NCBI GenBank assembly: GCA_026693085.1
Contig: JAPLNB010000070.1
Coordinates: forward strand, 1 to 39,202
DNA: 39,202 bases
From: Planctomycetota bacterium
Lineage (GTDB): Bacteria; Planctomycetota; Phycisphaerae; Tepidisphaerales; Tepidisphaeraceae
Direction: 5' to 3'
Under the pieces are notes generated by a model. It was not told the origin of the DNA, did not search any database, and saw only the letters and a program-made list of their open reading frames with translations. Within the stretch, counting starts at the first letter, position 1, and each line of letters begins with the position of its first letter. This document shows, in pieces, positions 6,157 through 14,449 of the stretch. A program made the translations under genes and the position numbers.

Positions 6157-7395
6157 TTACACTTTGCACATCAGCAACGAGGCATTATGGCCCCCGAAAC
6201 CGAAGCTGTTCGACATCGCGTAACGGACCTTCATCTCCCGCCTTGTCTTCGGCACATAATCCAGATCGCATTCCGGATCGGGATTCTCCAGGTTGATCGT
6301 CGGCGGCACTACGTTCCGATAGACCGTCAACGCGGTGATCACCGCCTCCACACCCCCACTGGCGCCTAACAGATGGCCCAGTTGGCTCTTCGTGGAACTG
6401 ATCGCCAGCTTCTTCGCATGCGCCCCGAAACTCGACTTCACCGCTCGCGTTTCCGCGATATCGCCCAGGGGCGTGCTCGTACCATGCGCGTTGATGTAAT
6501 CCACCACATCCGGCGACACCCCCGCGTCGCGCATCGCCAGGTTCATCGCCATCGCCGCACCCTTCCCCTGCTCTTCGGGCGCCGTGATGTGATACGCGTC
6601 ACCGCTCATGCCATACCCCACCAGCTCGGCATAAATTCTGGCCCCTCTGTGCTTTGCGTGTTCGAGTTCCTCCAGGATCACAACCCCGGCGCCCTCCGCC
6701 ATCACAAAGCCGTCCCGATCCTTGTCCCAAGGCCGACTCGCTCGCTGCGGCTCGTCATTCCGCGTCGATAACGCTCGGGCGGCACAGAAGCTAGCCATGC
6801 CCAACTCGCACAACGCCGCCTCCGACCCGCCGGCGATCATGACCTCCGCCGTACCCTGCTGGATCAGCCGCGTCCCCTCCCCAATTGCATGCGACCCCGT
6901 CGCGCACGCCGTCACAATCGCGATATTCGGCCCATGCAGGCCGAAACGGATCGAAACATTACCACTGGCCGCATTGACCATTAGCCGCGGCACGGTGAAC
7001 GGCGAAACCCGCGACACCCCGCGGAGGTCGAGGGTCTTCTTCTGCTCCTCGATCGTCTCGATCCCGCCGATCCCGCTGCCAATGATCACACCGCATCGGT
7101 ACGGATCTTCCTTGGCAAAATCCAGCCCGGCATCCTTGACGCTGACAACGGCGGCTGCCAGCCCAAACTGCCCAAAGCGATCCAGCCGCTTAGCCTCGCG
7201 GGCGTCGACGCCATAGCGGCTGACATTGAACTTTGCGCATTCACCGCCAAAGCGGGTCGGGTACTTGGTGGTATCCCAGCGCGTGATCATGCTGATCCCG
7301 CTGCGGCCGGCGCAGACGCCTTCCCAAAGCGCTTCGGGGGTTTCGCCCAGAGAAGTAATAACCCCCAGACCCGTTATGGCGACACGACGTTTCAT
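6157..7395 (-). CDS. fabF: Beta-ketoacyl-ACP synthase II
   Basis: A 412-residue condensing enzyme that elongates acyl-ACP with malonyl-ACP in type II fatty-acid synthesis. It shows the thiolase-fold Cys-His-His triad: TACATGSHAIGEG, NAHGTSTPLGD and KSQLGHLLGASGG. The start at 7395 (MKRRVAITGLGVITSLGE) matches the usual N-terminus; an in-frame extension to 7488 reads through the gap and is not conserved-looking. No good Shine-Dalgarno is adjacent (AAGGA is 14 bases away). It is the last gene of the fab operon, 93 bases after acpP. Length and motifs are normal. Confidence 0.96.
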   Translation of the reverse strand: MKRRVAITGLGVITSLGETPEALWEGVCAGRSGISMITRWDTTKYPTRFGGECAKFNVSRYGVDAREAKRLDRFGQFGLAAAVVSVKDAGLDFAKEDPYRCGVIIGSGIGGIETIEEQKKTLDLRGVSRVSPFTVPRLMVNAASGNVSIRFGLHGPNIAIVTACATGSHAIGEGTRLIQQGTAEVMIAGGSEAALCELGMASFCAARALSTRNDEPQRASRPWDKDRDGFVMAEGAGVVILEELEHAKHRGARIYAELVGYGMSGDAYHITAPEEQGKGAAMAMNLAMRDAGVSPDVVDYINAHGTSTPLGDIAETRAVKSSFGAHAKKLAISSTKSQLGHLLGASGGVEAVITALTVYRNVVPPTINLENPDPECDLDYVPKTRREMKVRYAMSNSFGFGGHNASLLMCKV

Positions 7396-7488
7396 GTGTT
7401 GGTCGTTAGTCCTTAGGCGCCAAGTGGTTGCCAGTATCAGCCGCCAACGCGAGAACCGCGCTGGCAACTGGTTACTGGCAACTGGCAA

Positions 7489-7728
7489 CTACTTATTGGA
7501 GTGTTCCTTGATGTAGTCGATCGCTTGGCCGACGGTCTGGATCTTTTCGGCCTCTTCGTCGGGAATGGACAACTCGAAGGCATCTTCGAATTCCATGACC
7601 AGTTCGACGGTATCCAGTGAGTCGGCATTGAGGTCGTTGATGAAATGGGTTTCGCGGGTGATCTCGCTCTTGTCCACGCCCATCTGTTCACTGACTATTT
7701 CGATAACCTTCTGCTCGATGTCGTCCAT
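7489..7728 (-). CDS. acpP: Acyl carrier protein
   Basis: A 79-residue acidic four-helix carrier. The [20 protein letters not shown] segment carries the serine (in DSLD) that receives 4'-phosphopantetheine, and the protein has the usual length and C-terminal helix ([11 protein letters not shown]). The start at 7728 is preceded by GGTAGGAACT. It lies between fabG and fabF as in many bacteria. The gap upstream (7729-7833) contains a CGGGCC/GGCCCG hairpin with an A6 tract, which might tune its separate, higher expression. Confidence 0.97.
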   Translation of the reverse strand: MDDIEQKVIEIVSEQMGVDKSEITRETHFINDLNADSLDTVELVMEFEDAFELSIPDEEAEKIQTVGQAIDYIKEHSNK

Positions 7729-7833
7729 AGTTCCTACCTTGCCCCGGTTAAAAAAGCCATATACAGCCGGGCCACACGGCCCGAAGGTTTGCTGACTATA
7801 GCCGTGAGAAGCCTAATTTCAACGCCCTGAGCT

Positions 7834-8571
7834 TCACATCAACATCCCACCATCTACGCAAATAACCTGTCCCGTGACATAACTGGCATCGGGCCCAGCC
7901 AGGAAGCTGACCACGGAGGCGATTTCTTCCGGCAAGCCAAATCGTCGCAGGGGGATATGCGACTTGGCGGTTTCTTTGATTTGTTCGTTGAGGACATCGG
8001 TCATGTCGGTGGTGATGAATCCCGGTGCGACGCAGTTGCAGGTGATGTTTTTGGACGCCAGTTCCTTTGCGACCGATTTGGAGAGGCCGATGAGGCCGGC
8101 TTTGGATGCGGCGTAGTTGGCCTGTCCGGCGTTGCCGGCAACGCCGGCAACGGAAGTAATATTGATGATTCGGCCGCCCTTGGCTCGCATCATGGGCCGA
8201 GCGGCCGAGCGGATGGAGACGAAGGCGCTCTTGAGGTTGGTCCGGATGACCGAGTCGAAGTCGTCGTCATCCATGCGGAGGATGAGGCCGTCCTTGGTGA
8301 TGCCGGCGTTGTTGACGAGCACATCGAGGCGGCCGAGCTTTTCAGTGACAGACTCGATTGTGGCGGCCAGAGCTTTGGCGTCGGCGATATCGCAGGTGAG
8401 CGGTTCGGCGGAGCCGCCTTCGGATTGGATGGCTTGGCAGACCTGCTGGAGCTTGTCGGCATTGCGGGCGACGGCGACGACATGGAAGCCGTCCTTGGCG
8501 AGGCGTTTGACGATGGCGGCGCCGATGCCGCGGGAGCCGCCGGTGACGAATGCGACGCGTTTGTCGATCAT
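7834..8571 (-). CDS. fabG: 3-oxoacyl-ACP reductase
   Basis: A 245-residue short-chain dehydrogenase that reduces 3-oxoacyl-ACP with NADPH. Visible are the TGGSRGIGAA cofactor loop at the N-terminus, NNAG, the catalytic Ser (NITSV) and YxxxK (YAASK), and the C-terminal YVTGQVICVDGGMLM. The start at 8571 follows AAAGGAACGACC and overlaps the fabD stop as ATGA, implying coupled translation. An upstream in-frame extension would lie inside fabD and is rejected. Confidence 0.96.
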   Translation of the reverse strand: MIDKRVAFVTGGSRGIGAAIVKRLAKDGFHVVAVARNADKLQQVCQAIQSEGGSAEPLTCDIADAKALAATIESVTEKLGRLDVLVNNAGITKDGLILRMDDDDFDSVIRTNLKSAFVSIRSAARPMMRAKGGRIINITSVAGVAGNAGQANYAASKAGLIGLSKSVAKELASKNITCNCVAPGFITTDMTDVLNEQIKETAKSHIPLRRFGLPEEIASVVSFLAGPDASYVTGQVICVDGGMLM

Positions 8572-9506
8572 GGTCGTTCCTTTCTGGTCAGGGCGTCCGC
8601 GGCGGCGAGAGAATCGATGGGGAGGCGGCGGTTGATTTTCCTGGCGAGGCCCGCGAGGGTTCGACCGGGGGCGAGCTCGATGAAACGGAGGTCGGGGGTT
8701 GCAATGAGAGTTTCCATGGTTTGCAGCCATTTCACCGGGAGGGTGATCTGATCGACGAGCAGGCGTTTGATGGAATCGGGGTCGGCGTGGGGGGCGGCGG
8801 TGACATTGGCGTAGACCGTGCAGCGGGGGGCGTTGAAGGCGACGGCGGCCAGTTCTCGTTGCATGGCGTCGGCGGCGGACTGCATGAGGGGGCTGTGGAA
8901 GGCACCGGCGACTTTGAGTGGGATGGCTTTGAAGCCTTTGGATTCGGCGACGGCAGCGATGCGTTGGCAGGCGGAGGTGGAGCCGGAGACGACGATTTGG
9001 CCGGGGGAGTTGAAGTTAGCGGGGACGAGGACTTGTCCGTCGGCGCACTCTTGGCAGAGGGCGGTGACGGCGGGTTCGTCGGCGCCCATAAGGGCGACCA
9101 TTGCGGAGGGGGTAGCGACGGCGGCCTGCTGCATGTAGCGGCCGCGGGCGGCGACGAGTTTAAGGCCATCTTCGAAACTGAAGACGCCGGCCAGGTGCAA
9201 CGCGGTGTATTCGCCGAGACTGAGGCCGGCGCAGAAGGCGGTGGTTTGGGGGTCGAGGATTCCGCCGGCGACGGCGGCGCGGTGGGCGGCGATGCTGGTG
9301 ACGTAGATGGCGGGCTGGGAGATATCGGTCTGGTTGAGGCGGTCTTCGGGGCCTGTGAAACAAAGGGAAGCGAGGTCGAAACCGAGGGCGCGGTTGGCGG
9401 CGTCGAAGGTTTCGCGAGCGGCGGGCGAGGCTTCGTAGAAGTCTTTGCCCATGGCGACGGCTTGTGCGCCTTGGCCGGGACAGAGGATGGCGAGTTTGGG
9501 GGGCAT
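8568..9506 (-). CDS. fabD: Malonyl-CoA:ACP transacylase
   Basis: A 312-residue acyltransferase that loads malonyl groups onto ACP. It has the GQGAQ loop at the N-terminus, the nucleophile elbow GLSLGEY and the catalytic histidine context VAGAFHSPLM. The start at 9506 (MPPKLAILCPGQGAQ) has no Shine-Dalgarno; its leader is a CAAC-rich unstructured tract, see 9507-9533. It overlaps fabG by four bases and follows fabH by 38 bases. Confidence 0.96.
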   Translation of the reverse strand: MPPKLAILCPGQGAQAVAMGKDFYEASPAARETFDAANRALGFDLASLCFTGPEDRLNQTDISQPAIYVTSIAAHRAAVAGGILDPQTTAFCAGLSLGEYTALHLAGVFSFEDGLKLVAARGRYMQQAAVATPSAMVALMGADEPAVTALCQECADGQVLVPANFNSPGQIVVSGSTSACQRIAAVAESKGFKAIPLKVAGAFHSPLMQSAADAMQRELAAVAFNAPRCTVYANVTAAPHADPDSIKRLLVDQITLPVKWLQTMETLIATPDLRFIELAPGRTLAGLARKINRRLPIDSLAAADALTRKERP

Positions 9507-9533
9507 AGTTGCCAGTTGTCAGTGGTTGGTTGC
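9507..9533 (-). promoter_or_regulatory. CAAC-rich leader directly before fabD
   Basis: Read on the minus strand, this is a purely A/C-rich run of CAACCAACCACTGACAACTGG type ending at the ATG, replacing a Shine-Dalgarno sequence. The same words stand before the dehydrogenase gene at 15079 (15056-15078), and related CAACTGG words lie in the acpP-fabF gap (7466-7492). It could be an unstructured translation-enhancing leader. Confidence 0.4.
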
Positions 9534-9544
9534 GAGTTTCATTT

Positions 9545-10531
9545 TCAGACACGGACGACGGCGTTGGCCCAGGTGAGGCCGGCGCCGAAGGCGACGAAGA
9601 GGACGATATCGCCGGGTGAGACCTTGCCGGCGCGCCAGGCTTCATCGAGGGCGATGGGGATGGATGCGGCGGAGGTATTGCCGTACTTGTCGATGTTGAC
9701 GAAGGCTTTGTCGGGGGCGAGGCCGAGGCGTTCCATGGCGGAGTCGATGATTCGCTGGTTGACCTGGTGGGGGACGATGAGTTTGACGTCCTTGGTGGAC
9801 AGTTGGCACTTGTGCAGGGCGTCTTCGATGAGTTCGGCGAAGCGTTGGACGGCGAACTTGTAGACTTCGCGGCCTTTGATCTGCATGTACTGGCGGCGGG
9901 TTGCGATGAGGTCGGCGTTGACGGGGTTTCGGCTGCCGGTGGCGCAATGGAGCATTTCCCAGCCATTGCCGTCGGCATGGAGGGAGGCGTAGAGGACGCC
10001 GCGGGACGCATCGGTGGAGCGTTGGAGGACGACAGCGCCGGCGCCGTCGCCGAAGAGGATGCAGCTTTGGCGGTCGGTGTAGTCGGTGATGCGGCTGAGG
10101 GTTTCAGCGCCGATGACGATGATGTTGCGATAGCGGCCGGACTTGACGAAGTTGTTGGCGGTTTCGAGTGCGTAGATGAATCCGGAGCAGGCGGCGGAGA
10201 CGTCGAAGGCGGGAGTGGTATCGAGGCCGAGGCCGGCGCCGACGAAGCAGGCGGTGGAGGGGAACTGCATTTCGGGGGTGATGGTGGCGCAGACGATGAG
10301 GTCGACGTCCTGGGGAGTGAGTCCGGCGGCTTCGAGTGCGTGTCTGGCGGCGGCGGTGCCCATGGTGGCGGTGGACTCGTTTTCGGCGACGATGCGGCGT
10401 TCTTTGATGCCGGTGCGCCGGATGATCCAGTCGTCGCTGGTATCGACCAATTTGGCCAGGTCGGCGTTGGTCAGACGGCGTTCCGGAAGGTAGCTGCCGG
10501 TGCCGGCGATGATGGCTCCGTAATTGGACAT
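9545..10531 (-). CDS. fabH: Beta-ketoacyl-ACP synthase III
   Basis: A 328-residue enzyme that starts fatty-acid synthesis by condensing acyl-CoA with malonyl-ACP. The Cys-His-Asn triad is intact: DVSAACSGFIYALE, LIVPHQVNQRI and NIDKYGNTSAAS, plus the WIIRRTGIKERR substrate-loop motif near the N-terminus and GAGLTWANAVVRV at the end. The start at 10531 (MSNYGAIIAGTGSYLPERRLTN) is the conserved one; the longer open frame would run back into plsX. It sits 76 bases after plsX in the operon. Confidence 0.96.
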   Translation of the reverse strand: MSNYGAIIAGTGSYLPERRLTNADLAKLVDTSDDWIIRRTGIKERRIVAENESTATMGTAAARHALEAAGLTPQDVDLIVCATITPEMQFPSTACFVGAGLGLDTTPAFDVSAACSGFIYALETANNFVKSGRYRNIIVIGAETLSRITDYTDRQSCILFGDGAGAVVLQRSTDASRGVLYASLHADGNGWEMLHCATGSRNPVNADLIATRRQYMQIKGREVYKFAVQRFAELIEDALHKCQLSTKDVKLIVPHQVNQRIIDSAMERLGLAPDKAFVNIDKYGNTSAASIPIALDEAWRAGKVSPGDIVLFVAFGAGLTWANAVVRV

Positions 10532-10607
10532 AGGTGAATCTTCGATGTTCTTAATTTTCGATTCAACCCCGCGATCGGGAATCAAGAACCAAAGGGTCGA
10601 AATTGCT

Positions 10608-11627
10608 TCATTCTTCGCCCGCGGGGATGCTCTTTTCGATCTGCTGCACAATCTTAGTATTGATGTCGCTGTTGACGAGTTGTTTGCCGAGGCGGATGGC
10701 GTTCTTGATGGCTTTTGAGTCGGAGCGGCCGTGGCAGATGAGACAGTAGCCGTTGACGCCGAGGAGTGGTGCGCCGCCGTGTTCCTGGTAGTCGTGCTTG
10801 TCGCGGAGGTTTTTGAAGAGGGGCTGGATCTGCTGGAGGAGGGAGGCGCCGGCCTGCTGGACTTCGGCGACGATGGACTGGAAGAGGCCTTCGGCCATGC
10901 CTTCGGCGAGCTTGAGGACGATGTTGCCGACGAAGCCATCGCAGACGGCGACATCGACGACGTCTGTGAAGATATCGCGGCCCTCGATGTTACCGACGAA
11001 GTTGATGAGGGGTTCGTCCTTCATGAGTTTGCGGGACTCTTTGACGATGGTGGTTCCCTTGGCGTCTTCTTCGCCGATGGATAGGAGGCCGATGCGGGGG
11101 TTGGATTTTCCGGTGATGGCAGTGGCGTAGGCGCTGGCCATGATGGCATATTGCTGCAGGTGTTTGGGTTTTGGGGAGATATTGGCGCCGACATCGCAGA
11201 TGACGACGGGGCCATGGAAGGTGGGCATGAGGACGGCGATGCCTGGGCGGGCGACGCCGGGGAGGGTTCGCATGCGGAGCTGGGCGGCGGCGACACAGGC
11301 GCCGGTGTTGCCGGCGGAGATGACGACATCGGCTTCGCCTTTGGAGGCGAGCCTGAACATGACAGAGATGGAGCTGTTGGGTTTGGAGCGGATGGCCTCG
11401 ACCGGGGAATCGTCCATGGCGATCACCTCGGTGGTGGGGATGATTTTGTAGAGAGCTTTTTTGTCCGGATCGAGGTTTGAGGAATCGAGGCCGGTTCGGA
11501 TGACGGTCTCGTCGCCGACGAGAAGAACGCAGTCGTTCTGATCGAGGAGAGGGGCAGCCTCCCAGCAGCCTTTGAGAATGGCTGCGGGAGCACGGTCGCC
11601 GCCCATAACATCAACAGCAACTCGCAC
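10608..11627 (-). CDS. plsX: Phosphate acyltransferase PlsX
   Basis: A 339-residue enzyme that converts acyl-ACP to acyl-phosphate for phospholipid synthesis. It begins MRVAVDVMGGDRAP, the family's hallmark N-terminus, and contains NTGACVAAA, CDVGANISPKP and FVGNIEGRDI...VAVCDGFVGNI, all characteristic of PlsX. Full length. It lies 30 bases downstream of rpmF and upstream of fabH, the classic rpmF-plsX-fabH arrangement, so ribosome and membrane-lipid production are probably co-expressed. Confidence 0.96.
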   Translation of the reverse strand: MRVAVDVMGGDRAPAAILKGCWEAAPLLDQNDCVLLVGDETVIRTGLDSSNLDPDKKALYKIIPTTEVIAMDDSPVEAIRSKPNSSISVMFRLASKGEADVVISAGNTGACVAAAQLRMRTLPGVARPGIAVLMPTFHGPVVICDVGANISPKPKHLQQYAIMASAYATAITGKSNPRIGLLSIGEEDAKGTTIVKESRKLMKDEPLINFVGNIEGRDIFTDVVDVAVCDGFVGNIVLKLAEGMAEGLFQSIVAEVQQAGASLLQQIQPLFKNLRDKHDYQEHGGAPLLGVNGYCLICHGRSDSKAIKNAIRLGKQLVNSDINTKIVQQIEKSIPAGEE

Positions 11628-11657
11628 GGGGTATTCTCCCTCTGACTTCCGGGATGA

Positions 11658-11843
11658 CTACTCGGCTTCTTGTTCGATCTGGAGCGAAAGCTTTGGATTC
11701 ACGTAGCCGCAATTGTCGCAGGCGGCGTGGGGCAGTTTTGGGGTGCCGCACTGGGGACAGCGGACGTAGTGAGTCGGAGTTAAGGCATGGTGGGAGCGAC
11801 GGTTGCGCTTGCGGGATTTGCTGATTTTTTGAACGGGTTGCAT
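11658..11843 (-). CDS. rpmF: Ribosomal protein bL32
   Basis: A 61-residue basic ribosomal protein. It has the SKSRKRNRRSHHAL N-terminal segment and a four-cysteine zinc ribbon (CPQCG...CDNCG) as in Cys-type L32. The ribosome site GAGGAG lies 7 bases before ATG 11843. It is the first gene of the fab operon; the usual upstream DUF177 (yceD) gene is absent and is replaced by a terminator at 11933-11963. Confidence 0.95.
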   Translation of the reverse strand: MQPVQKISKSRKRNRRSHHALTPTHYVRCPQCGTPKLPHAACDNCGYVNPKLSLQIEQEAE

Positions 11844-11932
11844 GGAGTACTCCTCGAGACAGTCTCGTAAGTCATTACCGGGTTACGCCGCTCTGGTTTG
11901 GGCAGGCGGCATAGTATGGCCACGCGCCCGTC

Positions 11933-11963
11933 AAAAAAGCAACGGCGGGTATAAGACCCGCCG
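11933..11963 (-). terminator. Rho-independent terminator after the A-type Fe-S carrier gene
   Basis: On the minus strand a perfect 8-bp stem (CGGCGGGT/ACCCGCCG, loop of 5, 11943-11963) is followed after four bases by six Ts (11938-11933). It separates the Fe-S carrier transcript from the rpmF-fab operon. Confidence 0.75.
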
Positions 11964-12078
11964 GTGGCGAACCGGGCGGGTACGTTATGTATTAACAGGG
12001 GATATGTCAAGGGTGGGTAGAGGATGGTGTAAGGGCCCGCGGCTCGTATGGGAGGTCACAGCCCGTCTCAGCAAATAG

Positions 12079-12414
12079 TCATTCCTGGAAACTGCTCCCG
12101 CATCCGCACGTGCTCGTCGCGTTGGGGTTCTTAAACACGAACCCCCGCCCCATGATCTCATCCTTGAAATCGATCTCCACCCCATTCAGATACAGATACG
12201 ACTTCATATCGCACAGGATCTTCACGCCATTCGAATCAATCTCCTCGTCCCCATCGGTCTTGACCTCTTCCGTCAGGTCCAGCACATACGTAAACCCGCT
12301 GCACCCGCCGCCCTTAACCGCCACCCGCAGACGCGTCGCGGCTTCCGGAAGTCCTTGTTCCTTAACGATTTTCTTAATTTCCCCAGCCGCCTTCTCGCTT
12401 AGAATAATCGCCAT
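12079..12414 (-). CDS. A-type iron-sulfur carrier (IscA/ErpA/HesB family)
   Basis: A 111-residue Fe-S cluster carrier that receives or hands over [4Fe-4S]/[2Fe-2S] clusters. The three conserved cysteines are visible: GGGCSGFTY (about residue 38) and the C-terminal STCGCGSSF pair; LYLNGVEIDFKDEIMGRGFVFKNPNA is the family core. The start at 12414 has AAGGAG 8 bases upstream and a strong promoter at 12446-12474. It follows an Rrf2 regulator gene, as carriers often do. Whether it is IscA, ErpA or SufA cannot be decided without the rest of the Fe-S genes. Confidence 0.93.
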   Translation of the reverse strand: MAIILSEKAAGEIKKIVKEQGLPEAATRLRVAVKGGGCSGFTYVLDLTEEVKTDGDEEIDSNGVKILCDMKSYLYLNGVEIDFKDEIMGRGFVFKNPNATSTCGCGSSFQE

Positions 12415-12445
12415 TAATCAGCTCCTTGTAACTCAGACCGCCGAA

Positions 12446-12474
12446 ATCATACGCAATCAGAGCTATATTGTCCA
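12446..12474 (-). promoter_or_regulatory. Sigma70-like promoter of the Fe-S carrier gene
   Basis: TGGACA (12474-12469), 17 bp, TATGAT (12451-12446): each hexamer is one mismatch from consensus. The transcript would start near 12439, 25 bases before the ATG, and include the AAGGAG site. Confidence 0.65.
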
Positions 12475-12570
12475 AATCAGCTCGCCACGCCCCCGAATAC
12501 ACTCGCCCGCTGTGCACGCGTAAACGCATTCCCCCCTCATGGTACTCATGCGAACTTTGCTTCAGAACCC

Positions 12571-13101
12571 TCACGAAACGCTCGACTCCCCGCCGCAGAT
12601 CCAGTGCTCCCCGCCTTCCGAAACCCCAAACGCAGCCGCCCCATCGTCAGGCTTGGTTTCGCCGTTCGCTTCAGCCACGTGCCGCTCATTCCGCATCAGG
12701 TCCGAAAGCTTCACTTCCTTCAGAGACTCCACCAGCTTGGCATGCAGCATCTGAATCGGCCCCGAAATCGGGCAGTTGCGCACCTTGCATCGCTTCGGCT
12801 CATCCGGGTCGCGATCCGTTGCCGAACACTCCGTGAGCTGCACCGGCCCTTCCAGGATCTGGACCAACCCATGAACCGAAATCTTCGCGAGGTCCGTGCA
12901 TAGCCGATACCCACCCTTCGTGCCCCGAGTGCTTGAAAGCACACCGTTGTGATGCAGCGTCTTCAGGATGTTCATCACCAGGGCCACCGGCATCTCGAAC
13001 GTAGTCGCAATCTCCCTGGCCGATACGGTCCGGTCAGATCGCTCGGCCAGATAGCTCAGCGCGATCAGTGCGTAATCCGTTTTCTTAGTTAACGATAGCA
13101 C
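12571..13101 (-). CDS. Rrf2 family transcriptional regulator
   Basis: A 176-residue winged-helix regulator: LTKKTDYALIALSYLAER, VSAREIATTFEMPVALVMNILKTLHHNGVLSSTRGTKGGYRL and a dimerisation helix. The region after it holds three cysteines (LTECSATD...PKRCKVRNCPISG) in the arrangement that binds an Fe-S cluster in IscR/RsrR-type members. I chose the GTG start at 13101 because TAGAGGT lies just upstream and VLSLTKKTDYAL matches the family N-terminus; the ATG further up adds unrelated residues. It stands before the Fe-S carrier gene in the same direction but the carrier has its own promoter, a possible target. The C-terminal 35 residues are low complexity. Confidence 0.9.
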   Translation of the reverse strand: MLSLTKKTDYALIALSYLAERSDRTVSAREIATTFEMPVALVMNILKTLHHNGVLSSTRGTKGGYRLCTDLAKISVHGLVQILEGPVQLTECSATDRDPDEPKRCKVRNCPISGPIQMLHAKLVESLKEVKLSDLMRNERHVAEANGETKPDDGAAAFGVSEGGEHWICGGESSVS

Positions 13102-13245
13102 GGGACCTCTAGTACGGATACCCGCCCGGCAGCCCAATGTTTACCACGATAGTACGAAGCCCCTCCGATTTCAATGCCATAAACCCAACAAGAGCAATCT
13201 TGATAACAGAATCCCCCGGGAAACGGGATCAGCCATCTCTTCAAC

Positions 13246-13273
13246 TGGACCTTTCCCCATCGATCTGTAAATT
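13246..13273 (+). promoter_or_regulatory. Possible promoter of the sugar kinase gene
   Basis: TGGACC (13246-13251), 16 bp, TAAATT (13268-13273), each four of six matches to consensus, 29 bases before the start codon, which has a GGAG site. Confidence 0.35.
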
Positions 13274-13302
13274 GGTCACACTTCTTTCGGAGAATTATTT
13301 CT

Positions 13303-14382
13303 ATGCAAATCCGCGATCCCAAAAGCTGCAAGTTCGATCAGGTTTCCCTTGGCGAGTGCATGATCCGCCTCTCGCCGCCTCAGCACGGCCGAGTCGAATT
13401 CTCCCCCATCCTCGAAGTCTGGCCCGGCGGCGGCGAATATAACGTCTCCTATGCCTTGGCCCGTCTCGGCCAGCGCACCGGCTGGGTAGGGGGGCTTAAT
13501 AGCTCCCCCATGGGCGCCATCATCCGCAACCACGCCCGCTCCGCCGGCATGGACCTCTCCTACGTCGTCGAACGAAAATACGACGGCGTCGGCAAGAAAG
13601 ACCGCATCGGCCTTAATTTCACCGAGGTCGGCGTCTCCAAACGCTCCTCCGTCACCCTCTACGACCGCGGCCACTCCGCCACCGCCGGCATCAAGCCCGG
13701 CGAAATCAACTGGAAGAAACTCTTCAACGAAGACGGCGTCCGCTGGCTCCACACCGGCGGAATCTTCGCCGCCCTCTCCGAATCCGCCCGCCAGGTCGTC
13801 GCCGAAGCCGTCAAAGCCGCCCACGACGCCGGCACCATCGTCTCTTACGACCTGAACTTCCGCTCCAAGCTCTGGAAATCCGAAGACGCCATCGCCACCA
13901 CCAAGCCCCTCGTCCCCTACATCGACGTCCTCATCGGCAACGAAGAAGACTTCCAAAAAGTCCTAGGCTACGCCGTCGAAGGCGTTGACGTGGAAAAAGG
14001 CGAACTCGACACCACCGCCTTCAAAAACATGGTCACCAAAGTCACCAGGGACTTCAAAAACATCAAAGTCGTCGGCACGACATTACGCGGCGTCAAAAGC
14101 GCCACCGTCAACGACTGGTCCGCCATCATGTGGCACGAAGGTACCTTCTACGACGGCCCCAACTTCCCCAACCTGGAAATCGAAGACCGCGTAGGCGGCG
14201 GCGACGGCTTCGCCTCCGGCTTCATCTACGGCTTCCTCACCGGAAAGACCCCCCAAGACTGCGTCAACCTAGGCGTCGCCCACGGCGCCCTATTAATGTC
14301 CACCATGGGCGACACCAGCCAGATCACCCTCGACGAGCTATTGCACACCGCCGCCGGCGGCAGCGCGAGAATCAAGCGATGA
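13303..14382 (+). CDS. PfkB family sugar kinase, 2-keto-3-deoxygluconate kinase-like
   Basis: A 359-residue ribokinase-fold kinase. The N-terminal substrate lid region contains GECMIRLSP and PGGGEYNVSYALARLG, then WVGGLNSSPMG; the C-terminal anion-hole and catalytic motif reads RVGGGDGFASGFIYG with the catalytic Asp after GGG. SYDLNFRSKLW and the NEEDF segment fit KDG- or fructo-kinase-type members. ATG 13303 follows GGAG. First gene of a plus-strand run with dehydrogenases that act on sugar acids, so a role in uronate or sugar-acid breakdown is plausible; substrate not proven. Confidence 0.88.
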   Translation: MQIRDPKSCKFDQVSLGECMIRLSPPQHGRVEFSPILEVWPGGGEYNVSYALARLGQRTGWVGGLNSSPMGAIIRNHARSAGMDLSYVVERKYDGVGKKDRIGLNFTEVGVSKRSSVTLYDRGHSATAGIKPGEINWKKLFNEDGVRWLHTGGIFAALSESARQVVAEAVKAAHDAGTIVSYDLNFRSKLWKSEDAIATTKPLVPYIDVLIGNEEDFQKVLGYAVEGVDVEKGELDTTAFKNMVTKVTRDFKNIKVVGTTLRGVKSATVNDWSAIMWHEGTFYDGPNFPNLEIEDRVGGGDGFASGFIYGFLTGKTPQDCVNLGVAHGALLMSTMGDTSQITLDELLHTAAGGSARIKR

Positions 14383-14385
14383 AAA

Positions 14386-14438
14386 GCACCGAAGGTGCGC
14401 CAGTGTGAGAAACGAGGATAACCCAGCCCCAAAGGGGC
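14386..14438 (+). repeat. Two short hairpins in the kinase-membrane protein gap
   Basis: GCACC-GAA-GGTGC (14386-14398) and GCCCC-AAA-GGGGC (14426-14438). The second ends 11 bases before the start codon at 14450. No T-runs follow, so they are more likely mRNA structures or repeat fragments than terminators. Confidence 0.45.
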
Positions 14439-14449
14439 GATAGACCCAA

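Noticed and set aside
7750..7783. Hairpin CGGGCC/GGCCCG with an A6 tract between fabG and acpP as a minus-strand terminator
   Set aside because: The T-run would lie 12 bases after the stem, too far for a standard terminator, and it would cut a coherent operon. Mentioned only in the acpP entry.
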